DNA from: Acidobacteria subdivision 13 bacterium RH2 MAG17b | GTDB taxonomy: Bacteria > Acidobacteriota > Terriglobia > UBA7540 | Direction of reading: 5' to 3' | NCBI GenBank assembly: GCA_002197525.1 | Contig: NFUN01000036.1 | Location: 1-35,298, forward strand | DNA length: 35,298 nt | Shown: in pieces, positions 26,455 through 34,237 of the stretch | Layout: every line of letters begins with the position of its first letter | Numbering within the stretch: the stretch's first letter is position 1 | The notes under the pieces: model-generated | What the model was told of the DNA's origin: nothing | Seen by the model: only the letters and a program-made list of their open reading frames with translations | Databases searched by the model: none | Position numbers and translations under genes: made by a program

Positions 26455-26551
26455 CCGGGCGCAGGCCCGTCCCGGCTGCACAGCGGCTGGGGGTACAGCG
26501 CGGAAGTAAATGGCGCGTCAAAGGAAGGCAGCTTGGAATCGCTGGGGAAGC

Positions 26552-29161
26552 CTAAGGTTTAGGTTTGTGATGCTTGAAAATCGACAAGAACTTCTTGAGC
26601 AAGCCTTGTGGTTTGTTACCAGGGGGGGCGGACTTAGCCTGAGCGGTTTGCGAACCTTGATCCCCTGCGCTGGCCGACGGCTGCTGAGCCTTCTGCTGGC
26701 TTGCCTCTGCTGATGGTTCCGGAGCGGCGCGCGGAGGCGCGGCGTCTGGCTGGGGAGCTGCATTTTGATGCTTTCCGAAGGGCAGAAGCTTGCCGATCCA
26801 GCTTGTTAAGCGCGATGCGGCGTTGGGAGAGACGGGCTGGGTTCCATCGATGTAGACGTCCTGGCTGCTTGCCAGTGGGTTGCTGGCGGTGAGCTGCAAG
26901 GTCTTGCTGTCAATGGGGGCGGCGATCACACCCAAAGGCTGGGGAAACTGCTGCATGTTCCGATAGGCGGGCAACTGGCTAGCCGACTTCATAAACGCTG
27001 TCCAGACCGGCAGGGCGGAGCTAGCTCCGGCAAGGCCAAGGTTCTGATCATTGTCGTAGCCTACCCATGCCACTGCGAGCAGGTTGGAAGTGAACCCGGC
27101 AAACCATCCGTCGCGCGAGGTTCCTGTTTTGCCCGCCGCGGGAGCCATGAAGCCGCGCGCGCGCACGCCCTCGCCGGTTCCATGCTCGATGACGCTCTGC
27201 ATCAGGCTCACCATCAGATAAGCGACGCGCGGATCAAGCACGCGGCGGGCAATGCCGGGATTTTGCCAAAGAGTCCGGCCCGATTGATCCTTGACGGCCA
27301 GGATACAGCGCGGCGCTTCGTAGACGCCGCTATTCGCGAAAATCGTGTATCCGCCCGCAATCTGCAATGGCGTCGCGACATAGGCGCCAAGAGCGATTGC
27401 GGGCGTGGCTTGAATGCCGTTATCGATTCCGGCTGCAAGCGCCAGATCGCGGATTTTCCCGTAGCCCGCCATTTGCGCCAGATTGACGGTGGCCACGTTC
27501 AGCGAAAGCGCCAGCGCTTCGCGCACCGTGGCCATGCCGTAATATTCGTCTTTGTAATCTTTGGGTTCATACGTTTGATTTTCGAACTGAAACGTCATGG
27601 GCTGGTCGGGAAGCACGGTGGAAGACGTGATGAGTGGCTGCGAGCCGTCCACGGCGGAGCTGAGCGCCGTGGCGTATACGAAGGGCTTGAAGGATGATCC
27701 CGGTTGGCGCAGCGCCAGAGCGTGATTGAGCTGGCTGACGGCGTAGTCCCTTCCGCCCACGAGCGCGCGCACTTCTCCGCTGTGCGGATCCAAGACCACC
27801 AGCGCAGCTTGAGGCTCGCCGGGGCCCTGTGGTTTCCTGCGCCTTCCTTTGAGCCGCTGGTCAACTTCCTGCATTCCCGCCCGCACGGCCTCTGAGGCGG
27901 CATTCTGAAGATCGGGATCGAGCGTCGTATAGACCCGGTAGCTGTGCGAGAGCAGGTCCTGTTCCGGGAAATGGCCGGCTAGCTCGTCCTTAACCACGTC
28001 CACGAAATAGGGCGCCTGCGTACCGCCTACGTTTCGCTGCGTGATGTTCATGGGAGCTGCCATGGCTTGCTGGGCCTGATCGCGCGTGATGAAGTTGTTC
28101 TCGGCCATCATGCCAAGCACCCAGTTGCGGCGCTGCCGCGCCCGCTCTTGATAGCGGTAAGGAGAATAGAGATTAGGTCCGCGGATCATCCCTGCCAACA
28201 GCGCGGCTTCGGGCAGCGTCAGGTCCTTGACGCTCTTGTTGAAGTAGGCGTCCGCCGCTTCTCCGAATCCGTATATGGAGAAGCTGCCGCGTTGGCCCAT
28301 GTAGACTTGATTGGCGTACAGAGTGAAGATTTCCTCTTTGCTCAGGCGCCGCTCAAGGAGCAGAGCAATAAAAATTTCTTTCAGCTTGCGCCTGATGGTT
28401 CGCCGCGGCGTCAGGAAGAAATTGCGCGCAAGCTGCATGGTTAGCGTGCTGCCGCCTTGCAGGCGCGCATCGGCGAGCACGTCGGTGATCGTCGCTTCGA
28501 CCAAGCGGAAGACATTAACTCCTGGATGTGAAAAAAAGCGGCGGTCTTCCGCCGCCAACACCGCGTTCACCAGCGCCGGAGGCAGATCGGAAAACGTCAC
28601 AAGCAGCCTCTTCGAGCGTTTCTGATCAAAAAGGGTGGTGATAACCTCCGGTTCAAGGTCGTAATGGTCGAGGGCGGTTTTTTGCGCGGGATCGGTGATT
28701 GAGGCGATCTTGCCGCCCTGAAACGTGATGATTGCCGGGCCTTCCTGGTAAGGCCCGGTCCTGAAGGCTGATTCCGGCCCCGGATTGATCGACAGCCGGC
28801 CGACTTGCAGTTCAAAGCTTCCAGTTTCCGTGTCGCCTTTTCCGCTCTCGGAATAGAGCGCCTTGCGAAGGCGGTCTTCCAAGGCGGCGGGCGCGATCTT
28901 TTCTCCAGGGAAGACCGGCGTGGGAGCGGAGAGCACCAGGGAAGCGGTGCGGAAGATTTTTCCGCTCAGCCGTTCGTCCACCATGCGCGAAAACTGCACG
29001 TAGTAGTAAACGAAAACGCTGCCTGTGACGATCAACCCGAGCAGCGCGGCGGCCAGTAATTCCTTCTTCCGTTCTCGCGCTAAGCGGAAAATTGCTTCGC
29101 GAGCGCCTCCCCGGTGCGGGGTGCGAAGTTGCCGTTTGCGGTTATTTTTGGGTGAGGACAC
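26552..29161 (-). CDS. class A penicillin-binding protein (PBP1b-like)
   Basis: This 869-aa bifunctional peptidoglycan synthase has a membrane anchor at about 36-55. A PBP1b-type linker domain (about 65-180) follows. The GT51 glycosyltransferase domain has catalytic E205 (AAEDRRFFSHPGVN) and GGSTLTMQLARNFFL. The transpeptidase domain has S489xxK492 (QPGSSFKPF), S553-L-N555 and KTG 678-680. A Pro/Ala/Gln-rich tail ends in lysines. The GTG start at 29161 has little ribosome-site support and lies 7 bases after the preceding stop, suggesting coupling. Confidence 0.94.
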   Translation of the reverse strand: MSSPKNNRKRQLRTPHRGGAREAIFRLARERKKELLAAALLGLIVTGSVFVYYYVQFSRMVDERLSGKIFRTASLVLSAPTPVFPGEKIAPAALEDRLRKALYSESGKGDTETGSFELQVGRLSINPGPESAFRTGPYQEGPAIITFQGGKIASITDPAQKTALDHYDLEPEVITTLFDQKRSKRLLVTFSDLPPALVNAVLAAEDRRFFSHPGVNVFRLVEATITDVLADARLQGGSTLTMQLARNFFLTPRRTIRRKLKEIFIALLLERRLSKEEIFTLYANQVYMGQRGSFSIYGFGEAADAYFNKSVKDLTLPEAALLAGMIRGPNLYSPYRYQERARQRRNWVLGMMAENNFITRDQAQQAMAAPMNITQRNVGGTQAPYFVDVVKDELAGHFPEQDLLSHSYRVYTTLDPDLQNAASEAVRAGMQEVDQRLKGRRRKPQGPGEPQAALVVLDPHSGEVRALVGGRDYAVSQLNHALALRQPGSSFKPFVYATALSSAVDGSQPLITSSTVLPDQPMTFQFENQTYEPKDYKDEYYGMATVREALALSLNVATVNLAQMAGYGKIRDLALAAGIDNGIQATPAIALGAYVATPLQIAGGYTIFANSGVYEAPRCILAVKDQSGRTLWQNPGIARRVLDPRVAYLMVSLMQSVIEHGTGEGVRARGFMAPAAGKTGTSRDGWFAGFTSNLLAVAWVGYDNDQNLGLAGASSALPVWTAFMKSASQLPAYRNMQQFPQPLGVIAAPIDSKTLQLTASNPLASSQDVYIDGTQPVSPNAASRLTSWIGKLLPFGKHQNAAPQPDAAPPRAAPEPSAEASQQKAQQPSASAGDQGSQTAQAKSAPPGNKPQGLLKKFLSIFKHHKPKP

Positions 29162-29168
29162 AGTTCAA

Positions 29169-29573
29169 TCAATACACAAGCCGGGGAGCTGAAGTGGAAA
29201 CCGAGAGATGCAGTGGCCAAGTGTAAACCTTAAGGTCGATAGGAACGGTGTACTGAATCCGGACCCGCACCATTCCGCCATCGATCGCAGCGCTGACATC
29301 CTGAAAAGCAACAGGCAGATCCAGATCTGCCGCCCGGTCGGTGATGGCGGATGTGACGGCGTCAAGCGGGATGCGGTTCGCTGCTACCTGCTCGGCGAGA
29401 TCGCGGGCGGACTGTTCAAGCTCAAAGTTGTGCACGTAAACCGGGACAGCCTGGACAGCGACGAACGCGACAGCCCCGAGGACGAGCAAGGTGATAATCA
29501 GCCCTAAGCAGCCCCGTCCTGATTCAGACTGCTGAACGGTTGCGCGCAGTTGAGTCCTCGGGTTTTTTAACAT
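29169..29573 (-). CDS. small single-pass membrane protein of unknown function
   Basis: I recognise no family for this 134-aa protein. A basic N-terminus precedes one membrane segment (about 23-46, GLIITLLVLGAVAFVAVQAVPVYV), then an extracytoplasmic domain with a helical part (EQSARDLAEQVAANRI) and beta-rich end. ATG at 29573 follows GGAGG at 6 bases, so the start is firm, although it lies 50 bases inside the end of proS in another frame. Position before the PBP gene suggests an envelope role. Confidence 0.75.
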   Translation of the reverse strand: MLKNPRTQLRATVQQSESGRGCLGLIITLLVLGAVAFVAVQAVPVYVHNFELEQSARDLAEQVAANRIPLDAVTSAITDRAADLDLPVAFQDVSAAIDGGMVRVRIQYTVPIDLKVYTWPLHLSVSTSAPRLVY

Positions 29574-31260
29574 GGAGCGCCTCCACAAGCGCCCCCCTCA
29601 CGTCCTGAAGGTTAACATCCCGAACCTGCTTTGTCGAGCGGTCGAAGATTTCCACTTTTCCTTGCTCGATCTTCCGCTTTCCCACCGTCACGCGATAGGG
29701 AACGCCGATCAGGTCCGCATCCTTGAACTTCACTCCCGGCCGCTCTGGCCGGTCATCGAACAGTACGTCGAGCGAAGCTCCGGAAGCTTCGGCGTAAACC
29801 CGCTCCGCCGCGGTGCGCACCGCCTCGTCGTCCATGTTGGCGGCGGTAACGACCGCGTCAAAAGGCGCAATCGAGCGCGGCAGGAACATTCCGTCCGCGT
29901 CGTGGTTTTGCTCTACCGCGGCGCTCAATATACGCTCCACTCCGATGCCGTAAGATCCCATGACCAGCGTGATTTCCTTCCCGTGCTCGTCCAGCACGCG
30001 CGCGCCCATCGCCTCGGCGTAACGCCGGCCCAGCTTGAACACATGCCCCAGCTCAACCGCCTTGGTCACCCGCAGGGGCCTGCCGCAACGCACGCAGAGG
30101 TCTCCCGCCTGCACCACGCGCAGGTCGTGGTATTCGGGCTCAAAGTCGCGGCCGGCCGTCACGTGGCGCAGGTGCATGTCATCCTGGTTGGCGCCGGTCA
30201 TGAGGTTCTTCCGCCCGCGCAGCGCTTCATCCGTAAGCACGCGCACGCCTTTGAGTCCGACGGGGCCGAGCGAGCCCAGGTGCGCGCCGTGAATTTTGAA
30301 CGCCTCTTCAGGCGTCGCCGGCCGGAACGTGGCGGTGCCGAGGACCGTTGCGAGCTTCGTTTCGCTCAGTGTGTGGTCGCCGCGCAGCAGAATGACCACA
30401 GGCATGCTCTCCGCCACGTAGTCGAGCGTCTTGATCATGGTGTTCGGATTGTGGCCCGTAAGCCCGGCGAGCTGGGCAATGGTCTTCGAGCCGGGGGTTG
30501 GAAACGGCTCCGGGCTGCCTTCACCGGGCAAATCTTCGGCGGGGGTGGGCTTGGATTCGGCCTTCTCCAGGTTGGCCGCGTAGCCGCATTCGCATTCAGC
30601 GATGAAGTCTTCGCCAGCATCCGTGGGCGCCATGAACTCGTGAGAAAATTTGCCGCCCATCATGCCGGAGTAGGCTTCCACGATACGGTAGCGCAGGCCG
30701 CAGCGGTCGAAGATGCGCTGGTAAGCCTCGTAGTGCTTGTTGTAGCTCGCGTCAAGGCCCGCTTCATCGAGATCGAAGGAATAGGAGTCCTTCATCATAA
30801 ATTGCCGCAGGCGCAGCAGGCCGGACTTTGGTCGTGGTTCATCGCGGAACTTGTCCTGAATCTGGTACCAGATTTGCGGCAACTGCTTGTATGAATGCAA
30901 CTCGGTTCGCGCCAGATTGGTCATTTCTTCTTCGTGTGTGACGCCCAGACAAAGCTCGTGCTGGTTGCGGTCCTTGAACTTGAACATCACGTCCACTTGG
31001 TCCCACCGGCCCGTCTCTTTCCAGAGTTCGGCTGGGTTAAGCGCGGGCAGATAAAATTCCTGGCCTCCGATCCGGTTCATTTCCTCACGGATAATTTGGT
31101 TAATCTTCAAAAACGACCGCTGCGCGAGAAAGAGGCAGGCATAAAGCCCCGCCGCCACCTGCCGGATGTAACCGGCCCGCAAAAGCAGTTGATGGCTGGG
31201 CGCTTCAGCCTCAGCGGGAACTTCGCGCAATGTGGGAATGCAGAGCTGGCTCCAGCGCAT
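29524..31260 (-). CDS. proS: prolyl-tRNA synthetase
   Basis: This 578-aa class II synthetase is of the bacterial type with an inserted editing domain between motifs 2 and 3. Motif 2 is in RDEPRPKSGLLRLRQFMMKDSYSF, the editing domain lies at about 220-400 (with IKTLDYVAESMPVVILLRGDHTLSE), motif 3 is GSYGIGVERIL, and the anticodon-binding domain is at the end. It charges tRNA-Pro and clears mischarged Ala. ATG at 31260 fits AAGG at 8 bases; a TTG two codons earlier does not. It overlaps the next gene by 50 bases. Confidence 0.96.
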   Translation of the reverse strand: MRWSQLCIPTLREVPAEAEAPSHQLLLRAGYIRQVAAGLYACLFLAQRSFLKINQIIREEMNRIGGQEFYLPALNPAELWKETGRWDQVDVMFKFKDRNQHELCLGVTHEEEMTNLARTELHSYKQLPQIWYQIQDKFRDEPRPKSGLLRLRQFMMKDSYSFDLDEAGLDASYNKHYEAYQRIFDRCGLRYRIVEAYSGMMGGKFSHEFMAPTDAGEDFIAECECGYAANLEKAESKPTPAEDLPGEGSPEPFPTPGSKTIAQLAGLTGHNPNTMIKTLDYVAESMPVVILLRGDHTLSETKLATVLGTATFRPATPEEAFKIHGAHLGSLGPVGLKGVRVLTDEALRGRKNLMTGANQDDMHLRHVTAGRDFEPEYHDLRVVQAGDLCVRCGRPLRVTKAVELGHVFKLGRRYAEAMGARVLDEHGKEITLVMGSYGIGVERILSAAVEQNHDADGMFLPRSIAPFDAVVTAANMDDEAVRTAAERVYAEASGASLDVLFDDRPERPGVKFKDADLIGVPYRVTVGKRKIEQGKVEIFDRSTKQVRDVNLQDVRGALVEALHVKKPEDSTARNRSAV

Positions 31261-31309
31261 CTTCAAAACCTTTCAGTTACTTACGATTTTGCTGTCTTTG
31301 TGGGTTATA

Positions 31310-31449
31310 GAGTCTGTGTGAAAACTGCGGCTGGTGCGGCGGTCTGTGACCGCCGGTCTTGATTTTTCAATAGCTCCGGCGCTCCCCGACGGCGTCGGGG
31401 CAAGCTCCGAGCGCCGCACCAACTCAAAAACGGCAGTTTTCTCACAGAC
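31310..31449. repeat. multi-hairpin element, copy D
   Basis: The left arm GAGTCTGTGTGAAAACTGC starts at 31310 and the right arm GCAGTTTTCTCACAGAC ends at 31449. The core has GGCGGTCTGTGACCGCC and a second hairpin enlarged by an extra palindrome (CCCCGACGGCGTCGGGG) in place of the CATA loop of copies A and C. It lies 50 bases upstream of proS. Confidence 0.82.
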
Positions 31450-31480
31450 GTTAAACCCCGCCCGTGCGCCATCCTCTTAT

Positions 31481-31933
31481 CTATCCCTTTTTCTTCACGG
31501 GCGCTTGCATTCTTTCGCGGCGTACCGCCAGCGCCTCCGGCGCGCGCTGCGCGGTCCACTCCTCGTATTTTTGAGCGGCCTGTTCGAGATTTTTATAAGC
31601 AATCGGATTCTTCCAAAGCTCGCGCATCTGCGGAGCGATCCGCTTCATCTTTTCCCAGACGGCCCACAGCTCGCCGGTATTCTCAAAGAATAGTTCCTCA
31701 TTGATAAGCCCGTGATTGAATAAGGAGGCGGCCATGTCCCAATAGCTTACGACCATGCGGAAGTAAGCGTTTTCCTGTGTGCCGAAAGGGTAGCGCTTGA
31801 ACAAGTCCTCGGGTGATTCCGCCTGAAACTCGTGGATAAACCAGTCGCGGGCTGCGCGCAATTTTTCCTCCCGCCGCAGATCATAGAGGCGCAGCAGGAT
31901 TTCGGCATCAAAATGGTCAGGTTTCTGTGTCAT
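31481..31933 (-). CDS. conserved-looking hypothetical protein
   Basis: I do not recognise a family for this 150-aa soluble, mostly helical protein with many Trp and Tyr (YDLRREEKLRAARDWFIHEF, YFRMVVSYWDMAASLFNHGL, LWAVWEKMKRIAPQMRELW) and a basic tail. No signal peptide, membrane segment or metal motif is visible. ATG at 31933 follows GGAG at 7 bases, supporting expression. It lies between pdxT and proS on the same strand. Confidence 0.7.
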   Translation of the reverse strand: MTQKPDHFDAEILLRLYDLRREEKLRAARDWFIHEFQAESPEDLFKRYPFGTQENAYFRMVVSYWDMAASLFNHGLINEELFFENTGELWAVWEKMKRIAPQMRELWKNPIAYKNLEQAAQKYEEWTAQRAPEALAVRRERMQAPVKKKG

Positions 31934-31998
31934 AAGGTTTCTCCGTCAATTATTTATTTTTTCAAAGCTCGCCGCGCCCGCCCGTGAAGTCAGGTGAT

Positions 31999-32592
31999 TC
32001 AGCGTACGGATGAATCCATTTTGCCGAGGAAATAGCGGTGAATCGTTGGATCTTCCGTCAGCTCGGGGTGAAAAGTTGCCGCGAGCAGGTTCTTCTGCTC
32101 CACGAGCACCGGCAGTCCATCCGCCTTGCCCAGCACGCGGATGCCTTCGCCCGTGCGCCGGATGATGGGCGCGCGGATGAAGACCATCTCAATCGGATGA
32201 CTGGCCAGCGCGGGGCAGTCGCCGGAGCGCACCGCGCTGTCAATCTGCCGCCCGTAAGCGTTGCGCTCAACCGTGATATCGAGCAGCCTGAGCGATTCCT
32301 GCGCCGGGCCCAGCACTTCGCGCGCCATCAGGATGGCGCCCGCGCAAGTCCCGAAAATGGGCTTGCCCTTGGCTGCAAACTCCCGGATGGCCGCGCCCAT
32401 GCTTTCATTCGCGAAGAACTTTAGCATGGTCGTGCTCTCGCCACCGGGCATGATGAGGCTGTCCACGTCATCGAGATCTCGAACGTGCTTCACCAGACGC
32501 CACGGAGCGCCGATGCGGTCCAGCATCTTGACGTGCAGCTCAAAGTCGCCCTGAAGTGCGAGGATCCCGGCAGTTTTAGTAGGGTTGCCCAC
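31999..32592 (-). CDS. pdxT: pyridoxal 5'-phosphate synthase glutaminase subunit
   Basis: This 197-aa class I glutamine amidotransferase supplies ammonia to PdxS for PLP synthesis. It has ILALQGDFELH, the PGGEST oxyanion region (49-54), nucleophile C83 (GTCAGAI) and the H175/E177 pair (FHPELTED). The GTG start at 32592 comes 5 bases after the osmC stop with a poor ribosome site, so coupling is likely. Unusually it is separated from pdxS by osmC, abiV and hicB. Confidence 0.95.
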   Translation of the reverse strand: MGNPTKTAGILALQGDFELHVKMLDRIGAPWRLVKHVRDLDDVDSLIMPGGESTTMLKFFANESMGAAIREFAAKGKPIFGTCAGAILMAREVLGPAQESLRLLDITVERNAYGRQIDSAVRSGDCPALASHPIEMVFIRAPIIRRTGEGIRVLGKADGLPVLVEQKNLLAATFHPELTEDPTIHRYFLGKMDSSVR

Positions 32593-32597
32593 AGAGT

Positions 32598-33038
32598 CTA
32601 CGCGCTGGCGGCGGAAACCAACTTCGCCGCAAGCGAGATGTTCGCGCCGGCGAGCGCTCTTGAGACCGGGCAGCCTTTCTTGGCGGCCTCGGCGATCTCC
32701 TGGAATTTCACTTCCGTGATTCCGGGAACTTCGCCTTCCGATTCCAGATGGATGCCCGTAATCGTAAAGCCCGCTTCGGTCTTTTCGAATTTCACCGCCG
32801 CCTTGGTATGAACGCGCTTCGGAACAAAACCTGCGTTCGAAAGCTGGGCCGAGAAGGCCATGGAGAAACAGCCGGCGTGCGCCGCCCCAATCAATTCTTC
32901 GGGGTTTGTCCCTGGGCCGGTTTCCATGCGCGACTTGAACGAGAACGCGCCCTCGTAAGCGCCGCTTCCCAGTTTCATCCGCCCTTGGCCTTCAAGAAGA
33001 TTGCCTTTCCATTCTGCTTCTGCGTTTCTGATTGGCAT
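32598..33038 (-). CDS. OsmC-family peroxiredoxin-like protein
   Basis: This 146-aa protein has the two active cysteines of the OsmC/Ohr fold (AAHAGCFSMAF and KKGCPVSRAL) and the N-terminal strand pattern NAEAEWKGNL...GRMKLGS typical of OsmC rather than Ohr. It reduces organic hydroperoxides with thiol donors. ATG at 33038 follows GGAGG at 8 bases. It lies between abiV and pdxT with short spacers (15 and 5 bases). Confidence 0.92.
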   Translation of the reverse strand: MPIRNAEAEWKGNLLEGQGRMKLGSGAYEGAFSFKSRMETGPGTNPEELIGAAHAGCFSMAFSAQLSNAGFVPKRVHTKAAVKFEKTEAGFTITGIHLESEGEVPGITEVKFQEIAEAAKKGCPVSRALAGANISLAAKLVSAASA

Positions 33039-33053
33039 AAAATACACCTCCGT

Positions 33054-33587
33054 CTATGATTTTCCGGTTTTTTCAAGTGCAGTTGTTCTAAACGCATCCA
33101 CCTCGGCGAGAATCCTTTGCCATTCCTTCGGACCTGTCCCCGTAAATCGCCCTTGGATTTCAGCATAGACCTCACCTGCAATGCAGACTAGCAGCAAGGC
33201 ATCGCTTCTCTCAATCTCCTTCTCAGGCACAACAACATCAATTCCTCGCAATTCCATGTATAAGGCACGATTCCGCATATTGAACAGTTCCTTTTTTCTA
33301 AACCAAGCGGCGAACCTAGCCTCTTCGTTGCCATAGACACGAGTTACCCGCGCGTTGACGTCCAGCGTGGCACCAACCGCATATATGTACTTCTCTGCGT
33401 GATTGCGAAAGCCCTTCCTATCGAGCTCGGCACCCAGGCTTGCATTTCCCAAAATCACGACCTTGCCCACTTCTTCAATCAGGGTAATGGCAAAAAACGC
33501 AGCGAGGGCAGAGTCAGCCGCACGAAAACGCTCCACACTTAATTGCCAATACTTCTCCAGATGCCTTCGCGAATCGTCGCTTAGCAT
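33054..33587 (-). CDS. AbiV-family (HEPN-like) abortive infection protein
   Basis: This 177-aa helical protein resembles the AbiV family. The signs are a helix ending in AITLIEEVGKVVIL (E38, E39, G41, K42), then GFRNHAEKYIYA (H63) and KELFNMRNRALYMELRG followed by a conserved-looking hydrophobic helix. AbiV was described as a phage-resistance protein in Lactococcus; many homologues are untested. ATG at 33587 is used; a TTG at 33623 is an alternative, and neither has an ideal ribosome site. Adenine use is a little higher than in its neighbours. It stands alone, without other defence genes, 15 bases before osmC. Confidence 0.7.
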   Translation of the reverse strand: MLSDDSRRHLEKYWQLSVERFRAADSALAAFFAITLIEEVGKVVILGNASLGAELDRKGFRNHAEKYIYAVGATLDVNARVTRVYGNEEARFAAWFRKKELFNMRNRALYMELRGIDVVVPEKEIERSDALLLVCIAGEVYAEIQGRFTGTGPKEWQRILAEVDAFRTTALEKTGKS

Positions 33588-33745
33588 GTTTGTAGGATTA
33601 CCTTTCTCATGGGCAGGACACAAACAAGGCCTGGTCCGGTCCCTAATGTGACCGCTATAACCAAATTCGACAGCCTAGACGAGAGCTGGTAGCGCGAAGT
33701 TGTATTTTAACTCCGCGGCCTTTTACCTCATTCATCGGCAAAGCC

Positions 33746-33768
33746 GCAGACTTAAACAACAAGTCTGC
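33746..33768 (-). terminator. hairpin after the hicB-like gene, possible terminator
   Basis: An 8-bp perfect stem (GCAGACTT/AAGTCTGC) with a 7-base loop lies 12 bases past the HicB-like stop codon and could separate it from abiV. No long T-run follows. Confidence 0.4.
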
Positions 33769-33780
33769 GCTACCTGCTAC

Positions 33781-33987
33781 CTACACCTGCACATATTCCG
33801 TCGTGGAGGCGGGTTCTGGAACAGCACTGCCGTCCTCTCGTAAGCTCTCGACATGCAGCGCTATGGCTTCCCGGATGAGTGTCAAGGCTTCCTCACGCGT
33901 TTCCGCGACCACGGCGCAACCGGGCAGATCCGGCACATACACTCCAAAACTGTTTTCGCCCTTTTCCAAAATCACCAGGTATCTCAT
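33781..33987 (-). CDS. orphan HicB-like antitoxin-fold protein
   Basis: This 68-aa protein matches the HicB N-terminal partial RNase H fold: MRYLVILEKGENSFGVYVPDLPGCAVVAETREEALTLIREAI. It lacks a C-terminal DNA-binding domain. The start at 33987 is where the family normally begins; upstream codons would translate the hairpin element. No hicA toxin gene (a small GSH-motif double-stranded-RNA-binding fold) is found on either side, so it is an orphan or acts without a toxin. Confidence 0.8.
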   Translation of the reverse strand: MRYLVILEKGENSFGVYVPDLPGCAVVAETREEALTLIREAIALHVESLREDGSAVPEPASTTEYVQV

Positions 33988-34030
33988 CGGGTCTCGCACC
34001 CTTTCTGTCCAGCCAGGGGCGTCGTCGGAC

Positions 34031-34183
34031 GGCTTTGCCTCTGGCTGTGCGGGAAGCCTGTGGCTTCCCGGCGACTGGGGTGTTTTTTTCAGGTCCGGCA
34101 AGGCTAAGCCCTGCCGGACCGGGGGATTCCACCAAGCCGTCTACGGAAAGGCAAAGCCTTTCCGCACAGCCAATGGCGAAGCC
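34031..34183. repeat. three-hairpin cloverleaf-like element
   Basis: Terminal arms at 34031-34052 and 34162-34183 pair at 19 of 22 positions (GGCTTTGCC...GGCTGTGCGG). Inside are three hairpins: CGGGAAGCC/GGCTTCCCG (34050-34070), GGTCCGGCA/TGCCGGACC (34092-34120, extended inward by GGC/GCC) and GGAAAGGC/GCCTTTCC (34145-34163). The DNA or RNA can fold as a closed stem with three branches. It lies between pdxS and hicB. Confidence 0.85.
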
Positions 34184-34237
34184 GCCCTGCGGGTAAGGTC
34201 ATCTCGATTGCCACGTTGTCTGCAATATGAGCTTCAC

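Noticed and set aside
29572-30894. 440-codon plus-strand frame opposite proS
   Set aside because: It is antisense to a well-supported gene, rich in Arg/His/Val low-complexity sequence, and has no family-like motif. It is a GC-driven shadow.
33988-34237. Search for a hicA toxin gene upstream of hicB
   Set aside because: The interval is filled by the three-hairpin element; no small frame with a HicA-like pattern is present on the minus strand.
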